A DNA stretch of 17,998 nucleotides, from the NCBI GenBank assembly GCA_016711405.1, contig JADJSZ010000076.1:1-17998 (forward strand). Direction: 5' to 3'. Within the stretch, counting starts at the first letter, position 1; every line of letters starts with the position of its first letter. The DNA comes from Candidatus Hadersleviella danica. GTDB taxonomy: Bacteria; Chloroflexota; Anaerolineae; Promineifilales; Promineifilaceae. The notes beneath the pieces were generated by a model. The model made no database searches, had not been told where the DNA came from, and saw only the letters and a list, made by a program, of their open reading frames with translations. Below are positions 7,644-15,416 of this stretch, in pieces. A program made the position numbers and the translations under genes.

Positions 7644-7664
7644 TGTCAATTTGCTAACAATTTT

Positions 7665-7680
7665 TTTAACCGTGGTTAAA
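7665..7680. promoter_or_regulatory. Operator-like palindrome TTTAACC-N2-GGTTAAA
   Basis: Perfect 7-bp half sites separated by GT. It starts 3 bp downstream of the TATAAT on the minus strand and so covers the expected transcription start of the P-type ATPase, a position typical of a repressor site. The cognate regulator is not in the window. Confidence 0.5.
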
Positions 7681-7683
7681 TTT

Positions 7684-7712
7684 ATTATAAACCAAGATTC
7701 ATCAGAGACCAA
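7684..7712 (-). promoter_or_regulatory. Sigma-70-type promoter of the P-type ATPase
   Basis: On the minus strand TATAAT (7689-7684) is a perfect -10 box. TTGGTC (7712-7707) lies 17 bp upstream as a weak -35 box. It is about 100 bp before the ATPase start codon. Confidence 0.55.
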
Positions 7713-7722
7713 TAGGAGTGGC

Positions 7723-7757
7723 AATTGTGAATTGTGAATGGCGAATTGTGAACGGCA
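7723..7757. repeat. 7-bp-phased repeat (AATTGTG type)
   Basis: Five consecutive heptamers: AATTGTG, AATTGTG, AATGGCG, AATTGTG, AACGGCA. It lies between the true end of the serine hydrolase (7786) and the promoter of the P-type ATPase. Confidence 0.85.
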
Positions 7758-7785
7758 ATACTTCCCCTCCGCTCCCCTGCTCCCC

Positions 7786-9146
7786 CTAATCCCCCAACAG
7801 CAAATACGCTTCCCCCACCCAGCCCTCCTCCCCAGCACCGAGCGCACCTGCCGCCATGCTGTGCCATCGGGGGTTAGGGTTGGTTCGCTATCCAGCAGTT
7901 CCACCACCGACCCTTCGGGCAGGATGGCGATTTCGGCCCCGTTGGGGGCTTGGCGCAGGCGTAGGCCAATGCCGGCCGTGTTGGTGACGATGGCGCGGGG
8001 GCCAGCAGGCGTGGCGGTGGGGGCGATTTGCGCCTCGGCCGAGGGGGTAAAATCGGCCGCATACACCCCCGCTGGGTTGGTGAAGTGGGTGTAGGTAAGG
8101 CGGGATATTTCGGCGATGAGCGGTGAGCTTTCTCCCCATTCCAGCCATTCGGGGCGGTGCAAAATGACGACGAGGACATACGGCCGTTGCGGGGCAAACA
8201 CCACGGCCGCATCCCCATGCGTATCGCCAATCCAGCCGTGCTTGTGGGCAATGGGCACGCCAGCGGGCACACCCTCCTCGATGAGGCTTTCGATGACATT
8301 CAGGGTCATCATCTGCAAGACGGCCGTGCAATCGTCGGCCGTCACCCCCTCGGCGTAGCTATCCAGCGGGGTAGGGCGGCCGTTGGCACAAGTGTAGAGC
8401 CAGCCCAATAGGTGGCCCAAATCGTCGGCCGTGGTTTGCATGTTGGGGTCGGGGCGGGTATTGATGTCTAAGCGCGTGTTGGCAGGGGTCACGTAAGTCG
8501 TCGGCCGTCCGGGGCGGGGGATGGAATCGTAGGGGGCGGCAATGAAGGTGTTGTACAGTCCCAAACGGCGCAAATTCTCCGTCACCACATCACTCCCCCG
8601 ATAGGGGTCATCGCTCCCGCTGACGAGGGCGAGCAAGAGGTTGGCCGTGTAGTTGCCCGAAAGGGCAGTTGTTTCGGTAATCAGTTGGGTGTGGTAGTCG
8701 TTTGGCTCGCCGTCCATAACCCTGTACGCCTCGACCAAGATGGGAATTTTGACAAGGCTGGTTCCTGCAAACGCGATAGCTGGGTCGCGGGTGAGCGTTT
8801 CGCCTGTGGCTAAATCTTGGATGTAGAGCGAGACGATGCCGCCCGACGCTGTGAAATCGGCCGTGACCTCATCCAGCACAGTGCCCAAATAGGTGAGCGG
8901 TGGCGGGGTGGGGCTGGGGGCTGGAGTAGGGGGGGCGGGGGATGATTGCGGAATGGGGATTGTGGATTGCGGAATGGGGCTGGGGGGAGGGGGTGTGGGA
9001 GTTGGGACTGGGGGGGTGGGACTGGGGGCTGGGGACGAGGGACTGGGGGCTGGGGCGGTGTTGGTAGGGGTGGGGGCGGCCGTGGTGCAGGCCATCAACC
9101 CTGTGGTGAGCAGGAAAAGGAGCAGGAGGTAAACGCGGTTGAACAT
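7786..9146 (-). CDS. Lipoprotein serine hydrolase, beta-lactamase fold, with SH3 domain (3' frameshift)
   Basis: Exported lipoprotein. Start ATG 9146 gives a hydrophobic signal peptide ending in lipobox GLMAC (Cys20). Residues 21-83 are a Pro/Ser/Thr-rich spacer encoded by 7-bp repeats. A class-A-beta-lactamase-like domain (PF13354 type) follows: S130-L-V-K133 nucleophile motif, SGN 163-165 in the SDN place, and K302-H-G in the KTG place. No clear Glu166 equivalent was identified, so peptidase or esterase activity on cell-wall substrates is as likely as antibiotic hydrolysis. Residues 383-440 (ITNTAGIGLRLRQ-like, PEGSVVELL, WRQV) are a bacterial SH3 domain. One G is missing opposite the C-run 7830-7833. 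Restoring it gives EEGWVGEAYLLLGD and a stop at 7786-7788, about 453 residues. Uncorrected, the frame runs on into the P-type ATPase. ATG 9314 upstream is in frame but lies in repeat DNA and would precede the signal peptide. Confidence 0.85.
8949..9059. repeat. 7-bp-phased coding repeats with G-quadruplex potential
   Basis: On the plus strand heptamers run CGGAATG, GGGATTG, TGGATTG, CGGAATG, GGGCTGG from 8949. From 9004 they run GGGACTG, GGGGGGT, GGGACTG, GGGGCTG, GGGACGA, GGGACTG, GGGGCTG. They encode the Pro-rich linker of the lipoprotein on the minus strand. The many G-runs of three or more make a quadruplex possible. Confidence 0.8.
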
Positions 9147-9584
9147 GGCCGCAAGTATAGCGATATGGGCAGAAAGCGCGGGGGATTCATCGCAATTCTT
9201 AGTAATGAGTACCCTGAAAAAAGGATTTATTGCAAAAGGGCAAAAGAGCGAAAAGGCAAAACCCCCCCCCTCTTTCCCGAATAAGTGGCGGCGCCCCGCG
9301 GTAGCCTCCCGCACTCATTTGGTGGGACGTAAATAAGGTGAACATCTGCCCTAACGTGGCTTTCGCCGCGAAGGCGCAAAGACGAAGGGCCTTCCGGGGT
9401 GCTTCGTCTTTGCAGGGGTCTTCGCAAGACTTGCGCTTTCTTGCGGGTCTAATTGCTTAAAAAGCGAAACAATTTGGTTCCAGATTAAAAAAGTTGGCGT
9501 TCCTTTCCAAACATAATCACTTCACGTCTTGCAATTTCTACTGGGTTTCATTTTCACCTAAACAAACTTACCTCCAATATCCCT
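9147..9584. other. Repeat-rich spacer without a gene
   Basis: No convincing gene on either strand; frames here do not resemble proteins. It holds AAAAGGGCAAAAGAGCG-type units (9229-9262), a GCGAAGGCGCAAAGACG stretch and an inverted repeat (9376-9413). It must contain promoters for the divergent genes at 9146 and 9585, but I see no strong -35/-10 pair. Confidence 0.6.
9376..9413. repeat. Inverted repeat GCAAAGACGAAG, 12-bp arms
   Basis: Arms 9376-9387 and 9402-9413 are perfect complements with a 14-nt loop. The arms belong to the same GCAAAGACG family as the repeats at 3169 and 11180. Confidence 0.75.
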
Positions 9585-11054
9585 ATGAAAACAACTTCCC
9601 CTCTCCGTTTCCTCATCATTGTCCTGTCCCTGTTGGCCATTGCCCTTAGTTGGTGGCGCGTAGGGAGTGCCAACGCGGGTTTGGTGACCCGCCGCTGGGT
9701 GCAAGATGGCGTGCCCCTGACCTATGTGGCCCCAGCAGGGGCGCAAAATATGCCGGGGGTGGTCATTGCCCACGGCTTTAGCGGCTCCAGCCAACTCATG
9801 CAGGGGTATAGCCTTGGTTTGGCGCGGGCGGGTTACGCCACGATAAGTGTGGATTTTGCAGGGCATGGGGCAAACCCACGGCCGCTTTCCCTTGCCGCCC
9901 CCAGCACCCCAAACCAGCGGGATGGCTCTGCCTTGCAAGCGGATTTAGATGTGGCCTACGCCGCCTTGCTCGCCCAAGAGGGGGTGGATGGTTCGCGAGT
10001 GGCCATTTTGGGGCACTCGATGGGGAGCGGGGCGGCCATGACGGCCGGCATTGACCAACCCGAGCGGTATGCGGCCGTGCTGGCCATCTCCCCCACGGGG
10101 GCGAATGTAACGGCCGACTTGCCTCGCAATCTGCACCTGCAAGCGGGCCAGTTGGAGCCACAATTTGCGGCCAACGCGGAACGCTTATTGGCTGAGGCGG
10201 GTGGAAGCCATCCCCCCACGGCCGAGGGGGGCGGCCGAGAATTTCAACTCATCCCCAGCGTGGAACACATTTCTATTTTGTTCAGCCCCACCAGCCACGG
10301 GGCGGCGCGGGCATGGCTGGATGCCACCCTTGGCCACACCAGTGCCGAGGCTTATGAGGATCGGCGCATCGTCTGGTACGGGATGCATTTGGCGGCCGTG
10401 GTCGCTTTGGCCATTGCCTGTGCGCCGCTGTTGCCCATTGCGCCAGCGGCCGAATTTGCCCACCGTGCCCCCGTGTGGGGGTTGGTGATGGGGCCATTTT
10501 TGGCCACGGCCGCCCTTTTTCTCATCGGGCAGTTTGTGGAACTCTCCACACTGGGCGGGATGCTCGTCGGCGGGGCGTTGGCGCTTTGGTTTGCGCTGTT
10601 TGGGCTGGCGTGGCTGGCCATCGGGTTTCGGCCGCCTGCCCCGCAATGGGCCGATTTGGGGTGGGGATTGGCTCTCTTTGGCCTCCTCACACTCGCTTTT
10701 GGGGTGCTGGCACAGGTGGTGTGGCTCCCGTGGTGGATGATTGGGGCGCGGTTGGGGCGTTGGCTGTTTATCGCGCTGGCGTGTGTGCCGTGGCAGTTGG
10801 CGGCGGGATTGGCGGGCGGCCGTCGCTGGCTGTGGTGGTTGGGGCAAAGCGGGCTGATTGGGGCGGGGTTGGTGGCGGCCGTGGTGGTCGTGCCCAGCCT
10901 TGGCTTTGTCGTCCTGCTCGTGCCGCTCATTCCCCTGCTGGTGGGGCTGATGAGTTTGTTGGGTGGGGTGGTTCAGCGGCCGTGGGCGATGGCCATTGGC
11001 AACGCCGCCTTTTTCGGGTGGGTGCTGGCGGTGGTGTTTCCGCTGGCGGGATAG
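9585..11054 (+). CDS. Alpha/beta hydrolase with C-terminal membrane domain
   Basis: 489 residues. An N-terminal signal anchor (about 8-22) places residues 35-260 outside the cytoplasm. This part is an alpha/beta hydrolase: oxyanion-loop HGFSGS 63-68, nucleophile elbow GHSMGSG 143-149 (Ser145), VDFAGHG near 89-95, and a probable catalytic His228 in SVEHIS. Family members cleave esters or short peptides; the substrate is not evident. From about 262 the protein has a series of roughly seven to eight hydrophobic helices rich in Trp, Gly and Leu, ending near the last residue, with no recognised transporter motif. The fusion of an external hydrolase to a polytopic domain is unusual. Start ATG 9585 is followed at once by the anchor; the upstream region shows no good Shine-Dalgarno. 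It is convergent with the gene ending at 11258. Confidence 0.85.
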   Translation: MKTTSPLRFLIIVLSLLAIALSWWRVGSANAGLVTRRWVQDGVPLTYVAPAGAQNMPGVVIAHGFSGSSQLMQGYSLGLARAGYATISVDFAGHGANPRPLSLAAPSTPNQRDGSALQADLDVAYAALLAQEGVDGSRVAILGHSMGSGAAMTAGIDQPERYAAVLAISPTGANVTADLPRNLHLQAGQLEPQFAANAERLLAEAGGSHPPTAEGGGREFQLIPSVEHISILFSPTSHGAARAWLDATLGHTSAEAYEDRRIVWYGMHLAAVVALAIACAPLLPIAPAAEFAHRAPVWGLVMGPFLATAALFLIGQFVELSTLGGMLVGGALALWFALFGLAWLAIGFRPPAPQWADLGWGLALFGLLTLAFGVLAQVVWLPWWMIGARLGRWLFIALACVPWQLAAGLAGGRRWLWWLGQSGLIGAGLVAAVVVVPSLGFVVLLVPLIPLLVGLMSLLGGVVQRPWAMAIGNAAFFGWVLAVVFPLAG

Positions 11055-11090
11055 GAGCCATAAATTGGTGAAACTCGTGTTTGTTTTTTA

Positions 11091-11164
11091 AACCGCAGAG
11101 AGCGCAGAGGGCGCGGAGGTTTGTGTGTATATGTTCCTCTGCGCTCTCCGCGTCCTCCGCGGTT
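11091..11164. repeat. Imperfect inverted repeat of CGCRGAG units
   Basis: Left part 11091-11119 holds AACCGC, AGCGCAGAGG and GCGCGGAGG. Right part 11136-11164 holds CCTCTGCGCTCT, CCGCGTCCTCCGCGGTT. Each is a short tandem repeat and the two are complementary in several registers. Lying between two convergent genes, the structure could end transcription from both sides. Confidence 0.7.
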
Positions 11165-11179
11165 CAATAAATCAGGGCA

Positions 11180-11223
11180 TTTTTTTAACGCCAAGGCGCG
11201 AAGGTGCAAAGACGCAAAGGGGG
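11180..11223 (+). repeat. Dispersed repeat (T-run plus CGCAAAGG units), second copy
   Basis: T7, AACGCCAAGGCGCG, AAGGTGCAAAGACGC, AAAGGGG. It has nearly the same order of elements as 3169-3210. Confidence 0.75.
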
Positions 11224-11257
11224 TATTGGATGATGGCCGCCTTTATCTTGGTGGGGG

Positions 11258-12427
11258 TTAAGGGCCGTCTACGGCCGTGAGCCATGCCACCAAGTCGGCG
11301 CGGAGTTGTTCTTCGGCGTAAAAGAAGAGGAAATGGTCTTGGGCGGGGTAGATGTGGCTGGTGAGGGCTACGCCGCCCGCTTCGAGGTGGGAGATGCGCT
11401 GGCGCACATAGGCGGCTGGCACGCGGTCATCTGTTTCGCCCGAGATGATGAGGACGGGACGGCCGCGCCACTGCTCTAAAAAGGCGGGGCTGTCGGTGAT
11501 GTGGGTGGCCATCACGGGGGAGACAAAAATGAGACCCGCAAACTCCTCGGCCGCTTCATGGCCCACCACCGACACGCCCAACCCCCCGTTCGACAAACCC
11601 ATCAGGTAAATGCGTTGGGGGTCTATGTTGGCCTTGGTTTGGGCATCGGCAAGGGCGCGGCGAGCGGCCGTGCTTCCCCCTTCGCGCAACCAATTGCCAA
11701 AGCCAAAGCTGGGCGCAACGACAATAAACCCCTCTTGTTCGGCCACTTTGGCCAAAATCCAGCTATAGGCTAGAAAATTGCCGCCACTGCCATGCAAAAA
11801 GACGATGGCGGGTAGAGGCGTGTCATCTTCTTGGGCTTGCTGGGGCAGATATAGGTAGTAATGCCCCACATCGAAGGGGCGGCCGATGGGTTCGTTGTAC
11901 GCCCAGCCCATTGCCGAACCCAACTCGCTAAAATGGGGGTCTTGCTCGATTTCGGCATAAATCGCGGCCGTGGCGGGGCGCAACACGGCCGCTTGCTCGT
12001 GGGTAAACAGCGCATCCACATAGGGCATGAGCCGAAAGCCTAAATTCAACTGCTCGGCTTCGGGGATGATGTTGTTGACCAGCGACCAGCGGGGAAAGGT
12101 GCGGCCGTTGCCCACAAATTGGTGGCTGATGGGGCTATGGGCCGCTGGTTGCCCGCTGGGGATGAGTGGCACGAGGAGGAGGAGAGACACGGCCGTGATA
12201 AGACCCAGTAGGCCCGACCACGCCAAACTTCGCTTCCACCACAAGGCGAAATGGGTATACAGAATCGCCAGCGAACCAAATAGCACCGTGCTGGCCAACA
12301 CCAACCCAATGCGGGTTTGGTGCGCCAGCAGGAGCCAAATGGCCAGCCCTAAAGCAAACCACACCCACGCCATCAACAGGGCCACAACACGACCCAAAAT
12401 AGCTGAACCAACACGTCGAACGCTCAT
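11258..12427 (-). CDS. Membrane-anchored alpha/beta hydrolase (dienelactone-hydrolase/LpqC-like)
   Basis: 389 residues from ATG 12427. Residues 8-90 contain three to four hydrophobic helices, so the enzyme is membrane-bound with its catalytic part outside. The C-terminal 190 residues are an alpha/beta hydrolase: oxyanion motif FLHGSGGN 210-217, nucleophile GLSNGG 277-282 (Ser279), acid in SGETDDRVP (Asp333 or 334) and His365 in PAQDHF. This set matches esterase/depolymerase-like and dienelactone-hydrolase-like members. Its substrate is unknown. It differs from the neighbouring hydrolase at 9585 in having the membrane part at the N-terminus. The spacer to gyrB is 138 bp and divergent; no clear Shine-Dalgarno precedes the ATG. 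Confidence 0.87.
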   Translation of the reverse strand: MSVRRVGSAILGRVVALLMAWVWFALGLAIWLLLAHQTRIGLVLASTVLFGSLAILYTHFALWWKRSLAWSGLLGLITAVSLLLLVPLIPSGQPAAHSPISHQFVGNGRTFPRWSLVNNIIPEAEQLNLGFRLMPYVDALFTHEQAAVLRPATAAIYAEIEQDPHFSELGSAMGWAYNEPIGRPFDVGHYYLYLPQQAQEDDTPLPAIVFLHGSGGNFLAYSWILAKVAEQEGFIVVAPSFGFGNWLREGGSTAARRALADAQTKANIDPQRIYLMGLSNGGLGVSVVGHEAAEEFAGLIFVSPVMATHITDSPAFLEQWRGRPVLIISGETDDRVPAAYVRQRISHLEAGGVALTSHIYPAQDHFLFFYAEEQLRADLVAWLTAVDGP

Positions 12428-12521
12428 AATCAGATAGCATCAGTAGAACAAATGAGGTAAAATTGGCAGTCGCGAAAGAGAAATTTTTAGTCTAGCAGTC
12501 GCTCAGTCTATCAGCACATTG

Positions 12522-12549
12522 CTTACGGCTTACGGCTTAGAGCTTATAG
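12522..12549. repeat. 7-bp-phased repeat (CTTACGG type)
   Basis: Four consecutive heptamers, CTTACGG, CTTACGG, CTTAGAG, CTTATAG, immediately before the gyrB ribosome-binding site. Confidence 0.85.
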
Positions 12550-12565
12550 CCCAAATAAGGATTAT

Positions 12566-14488
12566 ATGACAAAAAACGGTACAACTTACGATGCAGGCAA
12601 TATCCAAGTGCTTAAAGGGTTAGAAGCGGTGCGCCGCCGCCCCGGCATGTATGTCGGGGGCACAGACATTAAGGCACTTCATCACCTCGTCTACGAAATT
12701 GTAGATAACTCGATTGATGAGGCGTTGGCCGGCCGTTGCGACCGCATCGAAGTGACCATTCACAAAGATGAAAGCGTGAGTGTGCGGGACAACGGCGTTG
12801 GTATTCCCGTGGCCGAGCATCCCAGCGAAAAAATATCCGCCCTGCAACTGGTCATGACCACTTTGCATGCAGGTGGTAAGTTCGACGAATCAGCCTACAA
12901 GGTGTCGGGTGGGTTGCATGGGGTGGGTGCGGCGGCCGTGAACGCCCTTTCGGAATGGTTGCGCGTCGAAGTCAAGCGAGATGGCCATTTGTGGCTCCAA
13001 GAGTATGACCGTGGTGTGCCCCGCGAAACTGTGCGGAAAATTCGCAAGCTGGAGGAAGATGAGGAGACGGGGACAAACACGACCTTCTTGTTCGACCGCC
13101 AAATCTTTTTAGAAGAAGGGTTGGACATGCGTTTCGAGACGCTGGTCAACCGGTTCCGCGAGATGGCTTTTGTCACCAGTTCGGTCTTTCTCTCCTTGCG
13201 CGATGAACGGCCGACGGTGGAACGGGACATGAACTTCTACTTTGAGGGTGGGTTGCGCTCCTTTGTGCAATACCTCAATCGCGGCCGTGTGGTGTTGCAT
13301 GATCCCGTTTATGCCCGCAAAGAGGCGGACAACATGGAAGTGGAAGTGGCCTTCCAATACACCGATGGCATGGCCATTTCCGAGCATTCCTTCGCCAACA
13401 CCATTAACACGCACGATGGCGGTTCCCATATTTCGGGTCTGCGCTCGGCCATTACCCGTGTGGTAAATAAGTATGCACGAGACAACAACTTGCTCAAGGA
13501 AAAAGACCAGAATTTTTCCAGCGACGACACCCGCGAAGGCATTACGGCCATCGTCAATGTGAAGCATCCTGACCCCCAATTTGAGAGCCAAACCAAGGTG
13601 AAGCTGATGAACGCCGAGGTGGCGGGGGCTGTTTCTTCGGTGGTCTACGAAGCCTTCACAGCATACATGGAAGAGAACCCGCGTGAGGCGAAGAAAATTG
13701 TCGAGCGTTGTCTCATGAGTTCGCGGGCACGCTCGGCCGCGCGGCAAGCGCGAGAGTTGGTCATGCGCAAGAGTGCGCTGGAGAGCTTGACCCTGCCCGG
13801 CAAGCTGGCGGATTGCTCGGAGCGCGACCCCGCCAAGTGTGAGTTGTACATCGTCGAAGGTGACTCGGCCGGTGGCAGTGCCAAACAAGGGCGCGACCGC
13901 CATTTCCAAGCCATTTTGCCCCTGCGCGGGAAGATTCTGAACACCGAACGGGCGCGATTGGACAAGATTTTGGCCAACAACGAGGTCAAGGCGCTTATTT
14001 CGGCTCTGGGCACGGGGATTGGTGAATCGTTCGACATCAAAAATTTGCGCTACGGCCGTGTCATTATCATGACCGACGCGGACGTAGACGGCAGTCATAT
14101 TCGCACCCTGTTGCTGACCTTTATTTTCCGCTACATGCACCAAATTATTGATGCGGGCCATTTGTACATTGCCCAGCCGCCCTTGTTCCGCGTGAAATCG
14201 GGCAAGGAGATGGTGTACACCTACAATGACACCCAGCACCAACAATACTTGCAGACTTTGGGCGGCAAGAAATTTGAGATTCAACGCTACAAGGGGTTGG
14301 GTGAAATGAACCCCGACCAACTGTGGGATACGACGATGAACCCCGAAGCACGGACGTTGTTGCAGGTGACAGTGGATGATGCAGTAATGGCTGACCGCAC
14401 CTTTGATATGTTGATGGGCAGTGAAGTTCCCCCGCGCCGCCGTTTTATTACCAGCCACGCGGCCGAAGTTCGCAATTTGGACATTTAA
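12566..14488 (+). CDS. gyrB: DNA gyrase subunit B
   Basis: ATPase subunit of the type II topoisomerase that supercoils DNA; 640 residues, the usual size for GyrB without the proteobacterial insertion. GHKL ATPase motifs: catalytic Glu44 and Asn48 in YEIVDNSIDEA, DNGVGIP 75-81, GGLHGVGAAAVNALS 115-129 (ATP lid). The transducer QTKVKLMN lies at about 342. TOPRIM metal site: EGDSAGG 431-437 and DADVDGSH 504-511. C-terminal QRYKGLGEM 573-581 marks the GyrB/ParE tail. Start ATG 12566 with AAGGA at 12557-12561. The frame is intact, unlike several neighbours. The gene stands alone; gyrA, dnaA or recF are not adjacent. ParE cannot be fully excluded without a tree, but the motif spacing favours GyrB. 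Confidence 0.96.
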   Translation: MTKNGTTYDAGNIQVLKGLEAVRRRPGMYVGGTDIKALHHLVYEIVDNSIDEALAGRCDRIEVTIHKDESVSVRDNGVGIPVAEHPSEKISALQLVMTTLHAGGKFDESAYKVSGGLHGVGAAAVNALSEWLRVEVKRDGHLWLQEYDRGVPRETVRKIRKLEEDEETGTNTTFLFDRQIFLEEGLDMRFETLVNRFREMAFVTSSVFLSLRDERPTVERDMNFYFEGGLRSFVQYLNRGRVVLHDPVYARKEADNMEVEVAFQYTDGMAISEHSFANTINTHDGGSHISGLRSAITRVVNKYARDNNLLKEKDQNFSSDDTREGITAIVNVKHPDPQFESQTKVKLMNAEVAGAVSSVVYEAFTAYMEENPREAKKIVERCLMSSRARSAARQARELVMRKSALESLTLPGKLADCSERDPAKCELYIVEGDSAGGSAKQGRDRHFQAILPLRGKILNTERARLDKILANNEVKALISALGTGIGESFDIKNLRYGRVIIMTDADVDGSHIRTLLLTFIFRYMHQIIDAGHLYIAQPPLFRVKSGKEMVYTYNDTQHQQYLQTLGGKKFEIQRYKGLGEMNPDQLWDTTMNPEARTLLQVTVDDAVMADRTFDMLMGSEVPPRRRFITSHAAEVRNLDI

Positions 14489-14810
14489 AACGAACGGGGA
14501 CGGTGGATGCTCTGATAGACGAAGACCCAGAAGGATGGTTGGCTTTTGGGACCTTGCAAAGCCGAGTTTTTAGCCAAAAGTGCTGGTCTGAGGGGTTTTG
14601 GCTTGATTAGTACATGCATTACCAAAGGAGGGGCGGTTTACGATGGCGAGACTGCCCACTCGTAGCTCCCACACTGGCCAAATTCCAATTATGGGATAAC
14701 CACCCACCAAAGTAACCCTGTTCCCTCATGCCCTAATTCAACTCCAATAGGCGAAATCTTAAAACTCCCTCACCTCCTCCCAGGAAAATTCGATTAAGAC
14801 AAGGCCATGT
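14489..14810. other. Spacer after gyrB without a clear gene
   Basis: AT-richer than the genes around it. It contains a strong Shine-Dalgarno (AAAGGAGG, 14624-14631) before an 18-codon frame (ATG 14643 to TAA 14697-14699), which might be a leader peptide but shows no recognisable sequence. The N-terminal 25-30 residues expected for the downstream thioredoxin-domain gene (SPYLLQH…NPVDWYPW) could not be found here in an intact form. No convincing terminator for gyrB was seen. Confidence 0.5.
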
Positions 14811-15416
14811 TTGCTAGAAGGTCAGGGCGGGTGGGGGGGAAACCATTGTAAGAGTTTGCAGGTCCGTGGGGATGAGGCGTTGCGCCGCGCCCACGACGAA
14901 CAAAAGCCGATTTTACTGAGCATTGGCTACGCCGCTTGCCATTGGTGCCATGTGATGGCGCATGAGAGCTTTGAGGATGAAGCCACGGCCGCTCTCATGA
15001 ACGAACACTTCATCAACATTAAAGTAGATCGGGAAGAGCGACCCGATATAGACCAGATTTACATGAGCGCGGTGATTGCCATGCGCGGGCAAGGGGGCTG
15101 GCCGCTCACGGCCGTGCTCACCCCCGAGGGGCAACCCTTCTTTGGCGGAACCTATTACCCCAAAGAACCCCGCTACGGGATGCCCAGCTTTAGCCAAGTG
15201 CTGACCAGTGTGGCTGAGGCGTGGAGCAAACAACGAGAACAGATTTACGACAGTGCGCGTGAGCTGACCGACCATATTACGGGCGGGTTGGTATTGCAGG
15301 GACAGGCGGGCGCGATTACTAAAGAGGTGTTGAACAAGGCGTTGGCGGCGATGGGCGGCCGTTTCGACGGCCGTTGGGGCGGTTTCGGCCCCGCCCCCAA
15401 GTTCCCCAACCGATGA
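14811..15416 (+). CDS. YyaL/SSP411-like thioredoxin-domain protein, N-terminal part
   Basis: First piece of a gene of the DUF255 family (YyaL; mammalian SPATA20/SSP411). Homologous sequence begins at GDEALRRAHDEQKPILLSIG, and the thioredoxin-like CHWC (Cys43-Cys46) lies in AACHWCHVMAHESFED. It continues with NIKVDREERPDIDQIYM and GQGGWPLTAVLTPEGQPFFGGTYYP, all hallmarks of the family. The first about 19 residues after the TTG start are not family-like, and the usual N-terminus is missing or scrambled by indels (one G appears missing in the G-run at about 14868). The frame ends at 15416 because one C is missing in AAC(C)CGATG near 15409; the protein then continues in the frame starting at 15374. 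Function in bacteria is poorly known; the fold combines thioredoxin and an (alpha/alpha)6 barrel. Confidence 0.8.
   Translation: MLEGQGGWGGNHCKSLQVRGDEALRRAHDEQKPILLSIGYAACHWCHVMAHESFEDEATAALMNEHFINIKVDREERPDIDQIYMSAVIAMRGQGGWPLTAVLTPEGQPFFGGTYYPKEPRYGMPSFSQVLTSVAEAWSKQREQIYDSARELTDHITGGLVLQGQAGAITKEVLNKALAAMGGRFDGRWGGFGPAPKFPNR

Noticed and set aside
9147..9314. Upstream in-frame ATG 9314 for the lipoprotein
   Set aside because: It would put 56 residues of repeat-derived sequence before a good signal peptide with lipobox; ATG 9146 is better.
13109..14458. 449-codon open frame antisense to gyrB
   Set aside because: Full overlap with an intact gyrB; the translated sequence has no domain-like features and follows from GC-rich codon use.
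14643..14699. 18-codon frame with strong Shine-Dalgarno after gyrB
   Set aside because: Too short and without recognisable sequence; kept only as a note in the spacer entry.
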